A DNA stretch of 64,000 nt from NCBI RefSeq assembly GCF_014287875.1, contig NZ_JACOPN010000001.1, positions 124,001-188,000 of the forward strand, in the 5' to 3' direction. Of this stretch, positions 19,426 through 27,778 are shown one piece after another. A program made the position numbers and the translations under genes. A model generated the notes under the pieces. It was not told where the DNA came from. It searched no databases and saw only the letters and a program-made list of their open reading frames with translations. This DNA is from Flintibacter faecis. GTDB taxonomy: Bacteria; Bacillota; Clostridia; Oscillospirales; Oscillospiraceae. Positions within the stretch are counted from its first letter, which is position 1; every line of letters starts with the position of its first letter.

Positions 19426-20748
19426 ATGTTTTATTCCTTCTTCGGCGGGGTCAATCCCGCTCCACACAAAGAGAATACCCGGCGTAAGCCCATCGCTCAG
19501 CTGGAGCAGCCCCCCCGGCGGGTCTATCTGCCCCTGACCTCCGGCCGGGACCAGGCTCTGCTGCCGGCGGTGAAGCCGGGAGACACGGTGCAGGTGGGAC
19601 AGCCTGTGGCCATCAGCCGGGGGCTGGAGTCCACCGTCCACGCCAGCGTCTCCGGCAGGGTGACGGCCATTGAGGACTGCCCCCACGCCAAGCTGGGCAC
19701 TGTCTCCGCCATCGTCATCGAGAACGACGGCCAGGACACCCCCTGGTCCGGGCGGCCCGAGCCCCTGATCCCCGAGCAGCTCACCCTGGAGCTGCTGCTG
19801 GGCCGGGTGCGGGAGGCAGGTATTACCGGCATGGGCGGCAGCGGCTTTCCCACGGCGGAGAAACTGCGCCAGGCCGCCGGCCGCGTGGACACCCTGATCG
19901 TCAACGCCGCCGAGTGCGAGCCCTATGTCACCGCCGACTATCGTCTGCTGCTGGAGCGCAGCGACAAGATCCTCCTCACCGCCCACACGCTGGCCCGGGC
20001 CCTGGGGGCCCAGCGGGCCGTGCTGGTCACCGAGGGGGACAAGCTGAAGGCGGTGGAGGCGGTGGAGCGCCGTCTGCGCCGCAGCAGCGGCAAGGTGGAG
20101 CTGCGCACCGTGGGCACCCGCTATCCCCTGGGGGCGGAGCGCCAGATCGTCCAGACGGTCACCGGGCGGGAAGTCCCCCCGGGCAAGCTGCCGGTGGACG
20201 TGAAGTGCGTGGTGCTGAATGTGGCCACCGTGTTTGCCATTCAGGAGGCCCTGTTCCAGGGCCGCGCCCTCACCCACCGGGCCGTCACCGTGTCCGGCGG
20301 GGCGGTGGCCCGGCCCCGGAACCTGTGGGTCCCTCTGGGCACCCCTCTGAAGGACCTGCTGGACTCGGTGGGCGGTCTGCGGGAGCAGGCGGACCAGGTC
20401 CTGCTGGGCGGGCCCATGATGGGCCTGCCCCTGGATGACCTGGCCGCCCCGGTGACCAAGGGCACAAATGCCCTCACCTGTCTCACCCGGTCAGAGCGCC
20501 GGGGAGCGGGGGAGCGGACGGTATGCGTCCGCTGCGGCAAGTGCGTCTCTGCCTGTCCCATGCACCTGGCCCCCGCCTTTATCCACCGGGCCCTGGAGCA
20601 GGACCAGCCCCGCAAGCTGCCTGTCCTCCACCCCCAGGACTGCATCTCCTGCGGCTGCTGTTCCTTTGTCTGTCCCGCCCGCATCCCCCTGCTGGAGCAG
20701 GTGGAGCGGGCCAAAGCCCTGGTATCGGAAGGAGGGGAACCCACATGA
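19426..20748 (+). CDS. rnfC: Electron transport complex subunit RnfC
   Basis: The 440-residue membrane-bound subunit passes electrons between NADH and ferredoxin in Rnf complexes. It has the N-terminal barrel-sandwich domain, the NADH/FMN-binding domain (GMGGSGFPTAEKL and NAAECEPYVTADYRLL, with the conserved GxGGxGFPT loop), the SLBB domain, and two 4Fe-4S motifs near the C-terminus (CVRCGKCVSACP and CISCGCCSFVCP). The ATG at 19426 has GGAGGT upstream. The stop overlaps the next start (ATGA), so translation is coupled with the RnfD-RnfG gene. Confidence 0.95.
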   Translation: MFYSFFGGVNPAPHKENTRRKPIAQLEQPPRRVYLPLTSGRDQALLPAVKPGDTVQVGQPVAISRGLESTVHASVSGRVTAIEDCPHAKLGTVSAIVIENDGQDTPWSGRPEPLIPEQLTLELLLGRVREAGITGMGGSGFPTAEKLRQAAGRVDTLIVNAAECEPYVTADYRLLLERSDKILLTAHTLARALGAQRAVLVTEGDKLKAVEAVERRLRRSSGKVELRTVGTRYPLGAERQIVQTVTGREVPPGKLPVDVKCVVLNVATVFAIQEALFQGRALTHRAVTVSGGAVARPRNLWVPLGTPLKDLLDSVGGLREQADQVLLGGPMMGLPLDDLAAPVTKGTNALTCLTRSERRGAGERTVCVRCGKCVSACPMHLAPAFIHRALEQDQPRKLPVLHPQDCISCGCCSFVCPARIPLLEQVERAKALVSEGGEPT

Positions 20749-22403
20749 GCGAGCTGACCCGTTCTCTCCGGCTGCCCCCTCCGGCGGGCCACCCGGACTC
20801 TGCCCAGGCCATGATGCGGGACGTGCTGGTGGCCCTCACCCCCGCCCTGGCCATGGCCGTGTTCTTCTTCGGTCCCCGGGCCTTGCTCCTCACCGCCGTG
20901 TCGGTGGTCAGCTGCGTGCTGTTTGAAGGGGCCTACCGCCGCTTTACCCATCAGAGCGACACCCGCAGGGACCTGTCCGCCTGCGTCACCGGGCTGCTGC
21001 TGGCCCTCAGCCTGCCCGCCTCCGCCCCTTACTGGGCCCCGGTGCTGGGGGCCGCATTCGCCATTGTGGTGGTCAAGCAGTTCTATGGCGGGCTGGGCAA
21101 AAACTTTATGAACCCCGCCCTGGCCGGACGGATGCTGCTGGCCACCTTCCCCATGCTGATGACCAAGTGGCCCACCCCCCTGCACTGGCTGGGACTGGGC
21201 CGGGTGGATGCGGTGGCCTCCGCCACTCCTATGTCCTATCTCCACAGCGGGACGCTCCCACCCTTCAACCTGGGTCAGCTGCTGCTGGGCCAGCAGGGGG
21301 GCTGTCTGGGGGAGGTATCCGCCTTTATGCTGCTGCTGGGCGGGGGCTATCTGGTGCTGCGCCGGGTGATCTCCCCCCGCATTCCCCTGGCCTTTTTGGC
21401 CACGGCGGCCTTCTTTGCCGCCCTCACCGCCCCGGCGGATGTCTCCGTCGCCCGGTGGGTGGCCATGGAGCTGCTCAGCGGCGGTCTGCTGCTGGGGGCC
21501 CTGTTCATGGCCACCGACCCCACTACCTCCCCTATCACGCCCCGGGGACAGCTGCTCTTTGGGGCAGGCTGCGGGACTTTGACCATGCTGCTGCGTACCT
21601 GCAGCTCCTATCCCGAGGGGGTTGGCTGGGCCATTCTCACCATGAACTGCTGCGTGTGGCTGCTGGACCGGCTGGGTATGCCCCGGCGCTTTGGCGCGGG
21701 CCGGTTCTATGCCACCCGAAAGCTGCTGCGGCGCATCCGGAACAGCGTGAGCACGATCCACTTTGTCAAGCCCCAGCTGTCCTTCCACTTCGGCCACGGG
21801 GGCAAGGCCCCCGGCGAGGATCACCTGGACCAGATCCGGGAGCAGGCCAAGGTCATCGGCCACCTGTGCGTGGTGGTGCTCATCATGGGTGCAATGATCT
21901 TCTTCGTCCACCGCTACACCGACCTGGACACCGCCCGGACCGAGGCCGAACTGCAGACGGAGCGTCTGGCCCAGGTGATGCCGGCGGCGGCCTCCAGCTC
22001 CGAGACCCCCTATCGGGCCAACGGAGCATTGAGCATTCTGGCCGGATATTCCGCTGAAAACGAGCTGGTGGGCTATTGCGTAGAGGTCCAGGCCCAGGGC
22101 TTTGGCGGCGTGATCACCATGGAGGTGGGCGTGGACTTAAACGGCCAGGTCACCGGCGTGGCCGTCACCTCTCATAAAGAGACCACCGGCGTGGGCACCC
22201 GGGCCATGACCCCCGCCGCCCTCAGCCGCTATGTGGGCCGCTATGGCACTCTGCACACCACCGGCGAGAACGCCGTTGATGCCGTCAGCGGGGCCACCGC
22301 CACCTCCAACGCCATCACCGCCGGAGTCAGCCGCGCTCTGGCCATCGTGGCCAATTTGGATGCCACAGACGGCAGCGTGGACTATGTAGACGGCGAAGTG
22401 TAA
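20745..22403 (+). CDS. Fused RnfD-RnfG flavoprotein of the Rnf complex
   Basis: This 552-residue protein joins two Rnf subunits normally made separately. Residues 1-315 are RnfD: multiple membrane helices, KNFMNPALAGRM, and the flavin-attachment region ASATPMSYL with Thr 161. After a soluble linker (about 315-365), a single helix (about 370-390) and an FMN-binding domain follow, as in RnfG, ending in SGATATSNAI, where Thr 518 is the expected site for phosphoester-linked FMN. The reading frame is continuous through the junction. Start set by the ATGA overlap with rnfC and GGAGGGG upstream. Confidence 0.92.
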   Translation: MSELTRSLRLPPPAGHPDSAQAMMRDVLVALTPALAMAVFFFGPRALLLTAVSVVSCVLFEGAYRRFTHQSDTRRDLSACVTGLLLALSLPASAPYWAPVLGAAFAIVVVKQFYGGLGKNFMNPALAGRMLLATFPMLMTKWPTPLHWLGLGRVDAVASATPMSYLHSGTLPPFNLGQLLLGQQGGCLGEVSAFMLLLGGGYLVLRRVISPRIPLAFLATAAFFAALTAPADVSVARWVAMELLSGGLLLGALFMATDPTTSPITPRGQLLFGAGCGTLTMLLRTCSSYPEGVGWAILTMNCCVWLLDRLGMPRRFGAGRFYATRKLLRRIRNSVSTIHFVKPQLSFHFGHGGKAPGEDHLDQIREQAKVIGHLCVVVLIMGAMIFFVHRYTDLDTARTEAELQTERLAQVMPAAASSSETPYRANGALSILAGYSAENELVGYCVEVQAQGFGGVITMEVGVDLNGQVTGVAVTSHKETTGVGTRAMTPAALSRYVGRYGTLHTTGENAVDAVSGATATSNAITAGVSRALAIVANLDATDGSVDYVDGEV

Positions 22404-22431
22404 TGCCCGCAAGATAAAAGGAGACTTTGAC

Positions 22432-23019
22432 ATGGCTGTGATCGAGCTTGCCGGGGTGGCGCTGGCCGCCCTGCTGTCTGAAAATTTTGTGCTGGTCAGC
22501 TGCATGGGCATCGGCACCCGGCTGCGGGCCTTTCAGGACCCCATCGATGCCCTGCGCACCGGCTATTGCCTCACGGCGGTGATGGTGCTCTCCGCCCTGC
22601 TGTCCTGGCTGGCCGACTTCCTGGTGCTCACCCGCTTCGGCTGGCAGCACTTCCGGCTGCTGTTCCTCTGTCTGCTCATCCCGGGCATCATCGCCGGGCT
22701 GCGCCTGTTCGTCCGGGTGTGCCTGCCCGAGCTGTCCCGGCGGATGGACGACAATCTGGCCAGCATCGGGACCAACTGCGCCGCCCTGGGCTGTGCCCTG
22801 CTTATCAGCCAGCGCAGCTATGGCCTGGGCTCGGCCCTGGTGTTCGCCCTGTTCGGCGGCGCGGGGGCCACGGTGGCCATGGCCAGCTTTGCCAGCCTGC
22901 GGGAGGAGGTCAGCTTTCACCACTGTCCCCGGTGCTTCCAGGGGATGCCCATCCTCCTTATCACTGCCGGGCTCATGGCCCTGGCGCTGGTTGGCTTCTA
23001 TGGACTGCACCTGACCTGA
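22432..23019 (+). CDS. rnfA: Rnf complex membrane subunit RnfA-like
   Basis: The 195-residue protein has six transmembrane segments and two family signatures: SENFVLVSCMGIGTRL in the first helix (as NNFVL in RnfA) and TNCAALGCALL in the middle, which mark the half-channel subunits RnfA and RnfE. The TNCAALG wording fits RnfA better than RnfE. These two subunits hold a membrane 2Fe-2S cluster between their cysteines (Cys in SCMGIG and TNCAA). AAAGGAG precedes the start. It is the last gene of the cluster; no rnfE or rnfB follows. Confidence 0.85.
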   Translation: MAVIELAGVALAALLSENFVLVSCMGIGTRLRAFQDPIDALRTGYCLTAVMVLSALLSWLADFLVLTRFGWQHFRLLFLCLLIPGIIAGLRLFVRVCLPELSRRMDDNLASIGTNCAALGCALLISQRSYGLGSALVFALFGGAGATVAMASFASLREEVSFHHCPRCFQGMPILLITAGLMALALVGFYGLHLT

Positions 23020-23032
23020 GACAGAATAAATC

Positions 23033-23063
23033 GCCGCGCAGACGATCAAACCGTCTGCGCGGC
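23033..23063. terminator. Bidirectional terminator between rnfA and DUF1540 gene
   Basis: A perfect 12-bp stem GCCGCGCAGACG/CGTCTGCGCGGC (23033-23044, 23052-23063) lies between convergent genes; T-rich sequence follows on both strands. Confidence 0.75.
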
Positions 23064-23076
23064 ATTGCGTTGTCCC

Positions 23077-23250
23077 TTATTTCAGCTGGAAGGAGGCACA
23101 CTCGGTGCCCTCGCAGCGGGTGGGGGAGCTGTCGCTGCAGCCCACGCGGATGGACTGGAGCGAGCAGCAGTTGTTGGGCTGGTTGTGATGGGCACAGCTG
23201 GCCACAGTGCAGTGGATGTTATTGTTGCAGTTGCAGGAATTGCGTTCCAT
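23077..23250 (-). CDS. DUF1540 small cysteine-rich protein
   Basis: The 57-residue product starts MERNSCNCNNNIHCTVASC and contains nine cysteines, with a CxxxxHH segment (ASCAHH) and the C-terminal CEGTECASF block that define DUF1540 domains. The family is thought to bind metal, probably zinc or iron, through the Cys cluster; it is common in sporulating Clostridia and its role is unknown. A strong AGGAGG stands just before the ATG. It is transcribed toward rnfA, ending at the shared terminator. Confidence 0.85.
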   Translation of the reverse strand: MERNSCNCNNNIHCTVASCAHHNQPNNCCSLQSIRVGCSDSSPTRCEGTECASFQLK

Positions 23251-23301
23251 AAGAAAACCTCCTCACATCGGATGGCTTTAGTATAGCCCGCACCCCGGCA
23301 A

Positions 23302-24159
23302 TTATTCCTGCCGGGGCTGCTGCGTTTCGTTTTTTGTCTCCGGCCCGTCCGACTTCTCCACCCGGGGAATAAACCGGCGGGCAAAGCGGCCCTCGCCCCG
23401 GCTCTTCACATAAAAATAGCCGATGATGGAGAAGACCACCGCCCCCACAAAGTTTACCGCCAGGTCCTTCATGGTGTCCAGCAGACCAATATCCAGATAG
23501 CCCCCCAGCCCCAGGGGGATGTTCCCCTGCTCTGTCACCAGGATCACGTCGGTGATGCCCCGGACGACTATGGGGGTCTGTCCCCCGGTGGGGTCCAACA
23601 TGACGGATCCGATGGTGTTCACAATGGCATCCTTCTGCATGTCCAGGAAGAAGAGCTGGTCCATGGTGCACTCGAAAAATTCCCACAGCACTCCGATGGT
23701 CATGGAGAAGCAAAAGGCCACGATGGCCATAAACAGGGGGGACAGGGACAGGGAAAAGCGCTCGTTCCGGTTGAACAGGTCCACCAGGGAGAAGCCGATG
23801 GCGGCACACAAAAATCCGTTCAGCGTGTGGAGCATGGTATCCCAGCCCTGAAACGTGGTGTAGAACTCCCGGATCTCGCCCAAGATCTCGGCAGCGTAGA
23901 TAAACAGCAAAATGATAATTTCTAAGGTGTCCGGCAGCTGGATGCGCAGGGACCGCTCCAGTATGGCGGGCAGCAGCAGCAAAATCAGCGTGAGGACGCA
24001 CAGGAACACATTTTCAAAGTTTTTGTTGAAAAACTGGGCGACCATCACCAGGATCACAGAAAAGCGCAGCAGAACGTATACTGTGGCGACCATCGGCTTT
24101 TCTCGCATGGCCTGACGCGGCCCCGGCAGAGGGGCGGGTCTTTGCTTTGTTTTTTTCAT
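23302..24159 (-). CDS. YjdF/DUF2238-like integral membrane protein
   Basis: The 285-residue protein has about six or seven membrane helices. Helices 3-5 carry the signature WDTMLHTLNGFLCAAIGF and MTIGVLWEFFECTMDQL, with conserved charged residues inside helices (D, H, E) as in the DUF2238/YjdF family. No function is established for the family. The C-terminus is a short charged tail. The gene stands alone with its own promoter and diverges from a small helical protein gene. Confidence 0.75.
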   Translation of the reverse strand: MKKTKQRPAPLPGPRQAMREKPMVATVYVLLRFSVILVMVAQFFNKNFENVFLCVLTLILLLLPAILERSLRIQLPDTLEIIILLFIYAAEILGEIREFYTTFQGWDTMLHTLNGFLCAAIGFSLVDLFNRNERFSLSLSPLFMAIVAFCFSMTIGVLWEFFECTMDQLFFLDMQKDAIVNTIGSVMLDPTGGQTPIVVRGITDVILVTEQGNIPLGLGGYLDIGLLDTMKDLAVNFVGAVVFSIIGYFYVKSRGEGRFARRFIPRVEKSDGPETKNETQQPRQE

Positions 24160-24192
24160 GAGCGTTATCCTCTTCGTCTGTTTTTGTTATAT

Positions 24193-24221
24193 AGTATATC
24201 TATCCCCAGAAATAAAGTCAA
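24193..24221 (-). promoter_or_regulatory. Sigma-A promoter of the YjdF-like gene
   Basis: On the minus strand TTGACT (24221-24216), 17 bases, TATACT (24198-24193). Confidence 0.8.
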
Positions 24222-24284
24222 CGGGAAAAGGCGGGACACATTTTTTCCCCGCGGCATAGACTGCTCTTGTAGGAGGTGAAAAAC

Positions 24285-24497
24285 TTGGACCTGCGCAACA
24301 AGACCATCACCGTGGGGGAGCTGCTGGACGACCCCCGTTCTAAAGCCGTGTTTCAGCGGCGCTTTGGCAAGCTGCTGCGCCACCCCATGGCCGGGGCCGC
24401 CCGGGTGCTGACCCTGAGGCAGCTGAGCGAGATGGCGGCGGTGTATCTGCCCCAAAAGACCATTCAGGACACACTGAAGGAGCTGGAAGAGCTTTAA
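24285..24497 (+). CDS. Small helical protein of unknown function
   Basis: The 70-residue product is predicted helical (VGELLDDPRSKAVFQRRFGKLL, then LRQLSEMAAVYLPQKTIQDTLKELEEL) with no signal peptide or Cys motif. The ending resembles small DUF1858-like or regulatory helical bundles, but I do not recognise it firmly. Start at TTG 24285 is chosen because AGGAGG (24271-24276) lies eight bases away; the alternative GTG at 24276 overlaps the ribosome site. A hairpin follows its stop. Confidence 0.6.
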   Translation: MDLRNKTITVGELLDDPRSKAVFQRRFGKLLRHPMAGAARVLTLRQLSEMAAVYLPQKTIQDTLKELEEL

Positions 24498-24508
24498 CGC
24501 ACATAACG

Positions 24509-24551
24509 CCGCCCCCTTTTTCCCATACTATGGACAAAGGGGGGCGGTATT
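24509..24551 (+). terminator. GC-rich hairpin between small protein and TSUP genes
   Basis: CCGCCCCCTTT (24509-24519) pairs with AAAGGGGGGCGG (24536-24547, one bulge) and TATTTTGTTG follows. It can act as terminator; its 3' arm also holds the only purine-rich ribosome site for the next gene. Confidence 0.6.
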
Positions 24552-24911
24552 TTGTTGTCCAAAGAGAAGGGGCGCTGGCTGCTGGCGGGCGGGCTGGCAG
24601 GACTGGTGAACGGCTTTTTCGGCGGCGGGGGCGGCAGCGTGCTGGTCCCCCTGCTCACCCGGCTGTGCAAGCTGGACCAGCGGCGGGCCTTTGCCACGTC
24701 GGTTGCGGTGATCCTGCCCCTGTGCATCCTCTCCGCCGCCGTCTATCTGGCCCGGGGACGGCTGGACATGATGGCCGCCCTGCCCTATCTGCTGGGCGGA
24801 ACGCTGGGGGGCTGGCTGGGGGGCCGGTGGTTCCGAAAGACCCGGGTGGACTGGCTGCGGCGGCTGTTCGGGGCGCTGCTCCTCTGGGGGGGCGTGCGGT
24901 GTCTGCTGTGA
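24552..24911 (+). CDS. TSUP (TauE/SafE) transporter, N-terminal half protein
   Basis: This 119-residue membrane protein has four hydrophobic segments and the family opening GLAGLVNGFFGGGGGSVLVPLL. TauE/SafE permeases, which move sulfonates, sulfite or other small anions, are normally about 250 residues made of two such repeats. Here each repeat is a gene of its own: the stop (24909-24911) overlaps the ATG of the next gene (TGATG). Start is TTG at 24552 or 24555; the ribosome site is weak and lies inside the hairpin upstream. Substrate unknown. Confidence 0.8.
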   Translation: MLSKEKGRWLLAGGLAGLVNGFFGGGGGSVLVPLLTRLCKLDQRRAFATSVAVILPLCILSAAVYLARGRLDMMAALPYLLGGTLGGWLGGRWFRKTRVDWLRRLFGALLLWGGVRCLL

Positions 24912-25273
24912 TGGGCTGGCTCATTCCCCTGGCGGTTGGCACGGCCACGGGGGTGCTGTCCGGCTTTGGTGTGGGGGGCGGGACCCTGCTGCTGGTCTAT
25001 CTCACCGCCGTGGCCGGGGCGGATCAGCACCTGGCCCAGGGGATCAACCTGCTCTACTTCCTCCCCGCCGCCCTGCTGGCCCTGCCCGCCCACAAGAAAA
25101 ACGGCTATCTGGACACGAAAGCCCTGCCCTGGCTCATCGGCTCCGGCCTTATCTGCGCCGCCCTGGCCGCCTGGCTGTCCTCCGGACTGGAGGTAACGCT
25201 CCTGCGCAAACTCTTCGGCGGTTTTCTGATCGTCGTCGGTCTCCATGAAGTCTTTTCAAAAGTTAGGAGTTAG
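24911..25273 (+). CDS. TSUP (TauE/SafE) transporter, C-terminal half protein
   Basis: The 120-residue product has four membrane helices with the repeat signature ATGVLSGFGVGGGTLLLVYL followed by AQGINLLYFLPAA, matching the second half of TauE/SafE permeases. It starts one base into the stop codon of its partner, so the two halves should be made in equal amounts and pair as a heterodimer. The last four codons and the stop come from a heptanucleotide repeat patch (AGTTAGGAGTTAG), meaning the native C-terminus may have been altered by repeat insertion. Confidence 0.82.
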   Translation: MGWLIPLAVGTATGVLSGFGVGGGTLLLVYLTAVAGADQHLAQGINLLYFLPAALLALPAHKKNGYLDTKALPWLIGSGLICAALAAWLSSGLEVTLLRKLFGGFLIVVGLHEVFSKVRS

Positions 25274-25340
25274 GAAGGATGAGTGATGAGTTAAGTCCCA
25301 CCTCATCACTCCTAACTCCTAACTCCTAACTCCTAACTCT
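25258..25340. repeat. Heptanucleotide repeat patch A
   Basis: Short runs of TTAGGAG on the left and CTCCTAA (four units) on the right, with GATGAG/CTCATC inside, form an inverted-repeat hairpin of about 80 bases. The left arm gives the stop codon of the TSUP gene. Related patches lie at 29182-29592 and 37855-37967. Confidence 0.85.
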
Positions 25341-25413
25341 CTACCGCTTGCGCTTTCCCGACAAATGGCGTATGATGGGACCAAAGGCGCGTGGGCGCAG
25401 GGAGGTTTTTATC

Positions 25414-26724
25414 ATGTGGTTTGAGCAAGCTGTGATCTATCAAATTTACCCGCTGGGTCTGTGCGGGGCTCCGGCGGAAAACGACGGACATCTGGAGCCC
25501 CGCATTCTCCGTCTGTTGGACTGGGCAGAGCACATCCGGGCGCTTGGTGCGGACACGGTGCTGCTGAACCCGGTGTTCGACAGCGACCGCCACGGCTATG
25601 ACACCCGGGACTACTTCCACCTGGACCCCCGCCTGGGCACCGACGATGACCTGGCCCAGGTCTGTCAGACTTTTCACCGGGCGGGACTGCGGGTGCTGCT
25701 GGACGGGGTGTTCAACCATGTGGGCCGGGGCTTTTGGGCCTTTCGGGACGTGCAGGAGAAAAAGTGGGACAGCCCCTACAAGGACTGGTTCCACCTGAAC
25801 TTCGGCGGCAACACCAATTATAACGACGGCTTTTGGTACGAGGGCTGGGAGGGCCACAACGAGCTGGTGAAGCTGAACCTCTGCAACCCCGCCGTGGTGG
25901 AGCACCAGTTTCAGGCCATCCGCTCCTGGGTGGAGCGCTTTGACATCGACGGCCTGCGGCTGGACGTGGCCTATTGCCTGTCCCCGGACTATTTAAGGCA
26001 GCTGCGCAGCTTCACCCAGAGCTTAAAGCCCGACTTTGTCCTGGTGGGCGAGACCCTCCACGGGGACTATAACCGTTGGATGGGCCCGGAGCTGTGCCAC
26101 AGCGTGACCAACTACGAGTGCTATAAGGGCCTGTGGTCCAGCTTCAACTCCCTGAACCTGTTCGAGATCGCCCACTCCTTGAACCGCCAGTTCGGGCCGG
26201 AGCAGTGGACCCTGTACAAGGGGGCCCACCTGCTGTCCTTCCTGGACAACCACGACGTGACCCGCATCGCCAGCCAGCTCACCGACCCGGATCACCTCCG
26301 CCCCGCCTATGCCCTGATGTTCGGTATGCCCGGGGTCCCGGCGGTGTACTATGGCAGCGAGTGGGGCATCCAGGGGGAGAAGCGGGACGGGGATGCCGCC
26401 CTGCGCCCTGCTCTGGAGAAGCCCGAATGGAACGACTTGACCGACTTCATCGCCAAGCTGGCCCGCGCCAAGCGGAACAGCCCCGCCCTGTGCCATGGCG
26501 GCTATCGGAACGTGCTGCTCACCAACCGGCAGCTGATCTTCGAGCGCGCCTGCCCGGAGGAGCGGGTGCTGGTGGCCATCAACGCCGACCACCAGCCCTT
26601 CCACGCCCACTTCGACGCCGGGTGCGGCCAGGCGGTGGACCTGATCTCCGGCCAGACCCACGACTTCGGCGGCGGCAGCCAGCTGCCCCCCTGCTCCGCC
26701 TTCTTCTGGAAAATGGAACGATAA
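25414..26724 (+). CDS. GH13 alpha-amylase family glycosidase
   Basis: The 436-residue cytoplasmic enzyme (no signal peptide) has the four GH13 motifs: region I DGVFNHVG, region II GLRLDVAYC with the nucleophile Asp, region III VGETLHG with the acid Glu, and region IV FLDNHDVTR. It is shorter than secreted amylases and begins directly with the barrel (IYQIYPLGLCG), which resembles maltodextrin-acting intracellular glucosidases and cyclomaltodextrinases. It likely cuts imported maltodextrins. ATG at 25414 is preceded by GGAGGT; its own terminator follows. Confidence 0.9.
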   Translation: MWFEQAVIYQIYPLGLCGAPAENDGHLEPRILRLLDWAEHIRALGADTVLLNPVFDSDRHGYDTRDYFHLDPRLGTDDDLAQVCQTFHRAGLRVLLDGVFNHVGRGFWAFRDVQEKKWDSPYKDWFHLNFGGNTNYNDGFWYEGWEGHNELVKLNLCNPAVVEHQFQAIRSWVERFDIDGLRLDVAYCLSPDYLRQLRSFTQSLKPDFVLVGETLHGDYNRWMGPELCHSVTNYECYKGLWSSFNSLNLFEIAHSLNRQFGPEQWTLYKGAHLLSFLDNHDVTRIASQLTDPDHLRPAYALMFGMPGVPAVYYGSEWGIQGEKRDGDAALRPALEKPEWNDLTDFIAKLARAKRNSPALCHGGYRNVLLTNRQLIFERACPEERVLVAINADHQPFHAHFDAGCGQAVDLISGQTHDFGGGSQLPPCSAFFWKMER

Positions 26725-26727
26725 CAT

Positions 26728-26780
26728 AATCAGCCGCCAGTGCATCTTCCATTATGCTCCGGCGGCTGATTTTGTATTTT
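26728..26780 (+). terminator. Intrinsic terminator of the GH13 gene
   Basis: An 11-bp stem AATCAGCCGCC/GGCGGCTGATT (26728-26738, 26761-26771) is followed by TTGTATTTT. The A-rich left side can also serve the convergent minus-strand gene weakly. Confidence 0.8.
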
Positions 26781-26788
26781 GACTCAGT

Positions 26789-27586
26789 TCATCCGTAAAA
26801 TTTATGGCAGCCGATGGTGCCGTAATAGGCGCGGCTGGTGGATATCCAGGTCCCGGCGGACAGGGCGGGGGCGTAGAAGTAAAGGCTATCCCCTACAGGG
26901 GCGGCCCCCTCCAGGCAGAGCTTGGCGGCCAGCATCGCCGAGTCAGTGGGCCGGTCATAGATGGTCCCGTTGGACACCGGCTCGAACTGCACGCCGTATT
27001 TCCGGTCAAAGACCACCTCCTTCACCGTGTTGGGGAACTGGCCGCTGTTCACCCGGTTCAGCACCACGTTGCCCACGGCGATCTGCCCCAGCAGCGGCTC
27101 CCCCCGGCTCTCGGCGGAGATGATGCGGGAGAGCCAGTATAGGTCCGTCTCGTCATAACTCGCCTGGGGCGGCACGGCCCCGGCAAGCTTCAGCCGGGCA
27201 GCGGCGCTCTCTCCGTCCCAGGTGAGCTCCGCCCCGGCGGCGCTGGCCACCACGGACAGGGGCAGGACAGTCACGCCATGCTCCGCCCGCACCCCGCCGG
27301 GGACATACAGGGCCCGGCCATTGGCGGTGACGTAGAGCGCTCCGGGGACGGCCTCTAAAGTCAGGCCCGCTCCGGCCAGCCGGGCCTCCTCCCCCGTCCA
27401 GGTCAGCGTCCTCCCGGTGAGGGTGGAAAAAGCCCGCAGGGTTACATAGCTGGTCCCCTCCTCCACCCAGGCGTCGCTTGCACTTAGCGTCTGTCCGTCC
27501 ACTTCGATCTGGGCGGCATGGGCGGGTATGGTCAAAGCCAGCGCGGCCAAAAGGGCGGCGGCGCATCGTTTCCATCGTCGGTCCAT
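26789..27586 (-). CDS. SleB-type cell wall hydrolase with copper-amine-oxidase-like N domain
   Basis: The 265-residue secreted protein has a signal peptide ending in IPAHA (about residue 21), then a two-repeat domain (about 22-130; VDGQTLSASDAWVEEGTSYVTLRAF and VPGGVRAEHGVTVLPL) of the copper-amine-oxidase N type, a wall-associated fold in Firmicutes. The C-terminal catalytic domain (ISAESRGEPLLGQIAVGNVVLNRV, the Glu being the catalytic acid) is the SleB/CwlJ hydrolase family acting on peptidoglycan, in many species the spore cortex. The upstream frame is longer, but AAGGAGG before the ATG at 27586 fixes the start. Confidence 0.88.
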   Translation of the reverse strand: MDRRWKRCAAALLAALALTIPAHAAQIEVDGQTLSASDAWVEEGTSYVTLRAFSTLTGRTLTWTGEEARLAGAGLTLEAVPGALYVTANGRALYVPGGVRAEHGVTVLPLSVVASAAGAELTWDGESAAARLKLAGAVPPQASYDETDLYWLSRIISAESRGEPLLGQIAVGNVVLNRVNSGQFPNTVKEVVFDRKYGVQFEPVSNGTIYDRPTDSAMLAAKLCLEGAAPVGDSLYFYAPALSAGTWISTSRAYYGTIGCHKFYG

Positions 27587-27778
27587 CGTCAGTTCCTCCT
27601 TGTTTTTGTAACCAAATTGTAACCTTTTTCGCCCCACCCCGCAACAAGTAAATGTTGGAATGGGCCAGCGCTTTTCTTTTTTCATAGACTTTTTGCCTGC
27701 GCCATGGTAAAATACCAAAAGTGACCGCAGCGTTACCGGCTTGCGCTTCACCGAGATCACCCTGGGAGGGGAAACGAT

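Noticed and set aside
20241..21911. Minus-strand frame opposite rnfC/rnfD
   Set aside because: No start signal or family motif; the plus-strand Rnf genes are secure.
24530..24910. Alternative frame extending the second TSUP gene upstream
   Set aside because: That frame covers the first TSUP gene in another phase and has no membrane-protein character; the ATG at 24911 is the natural coupled start.
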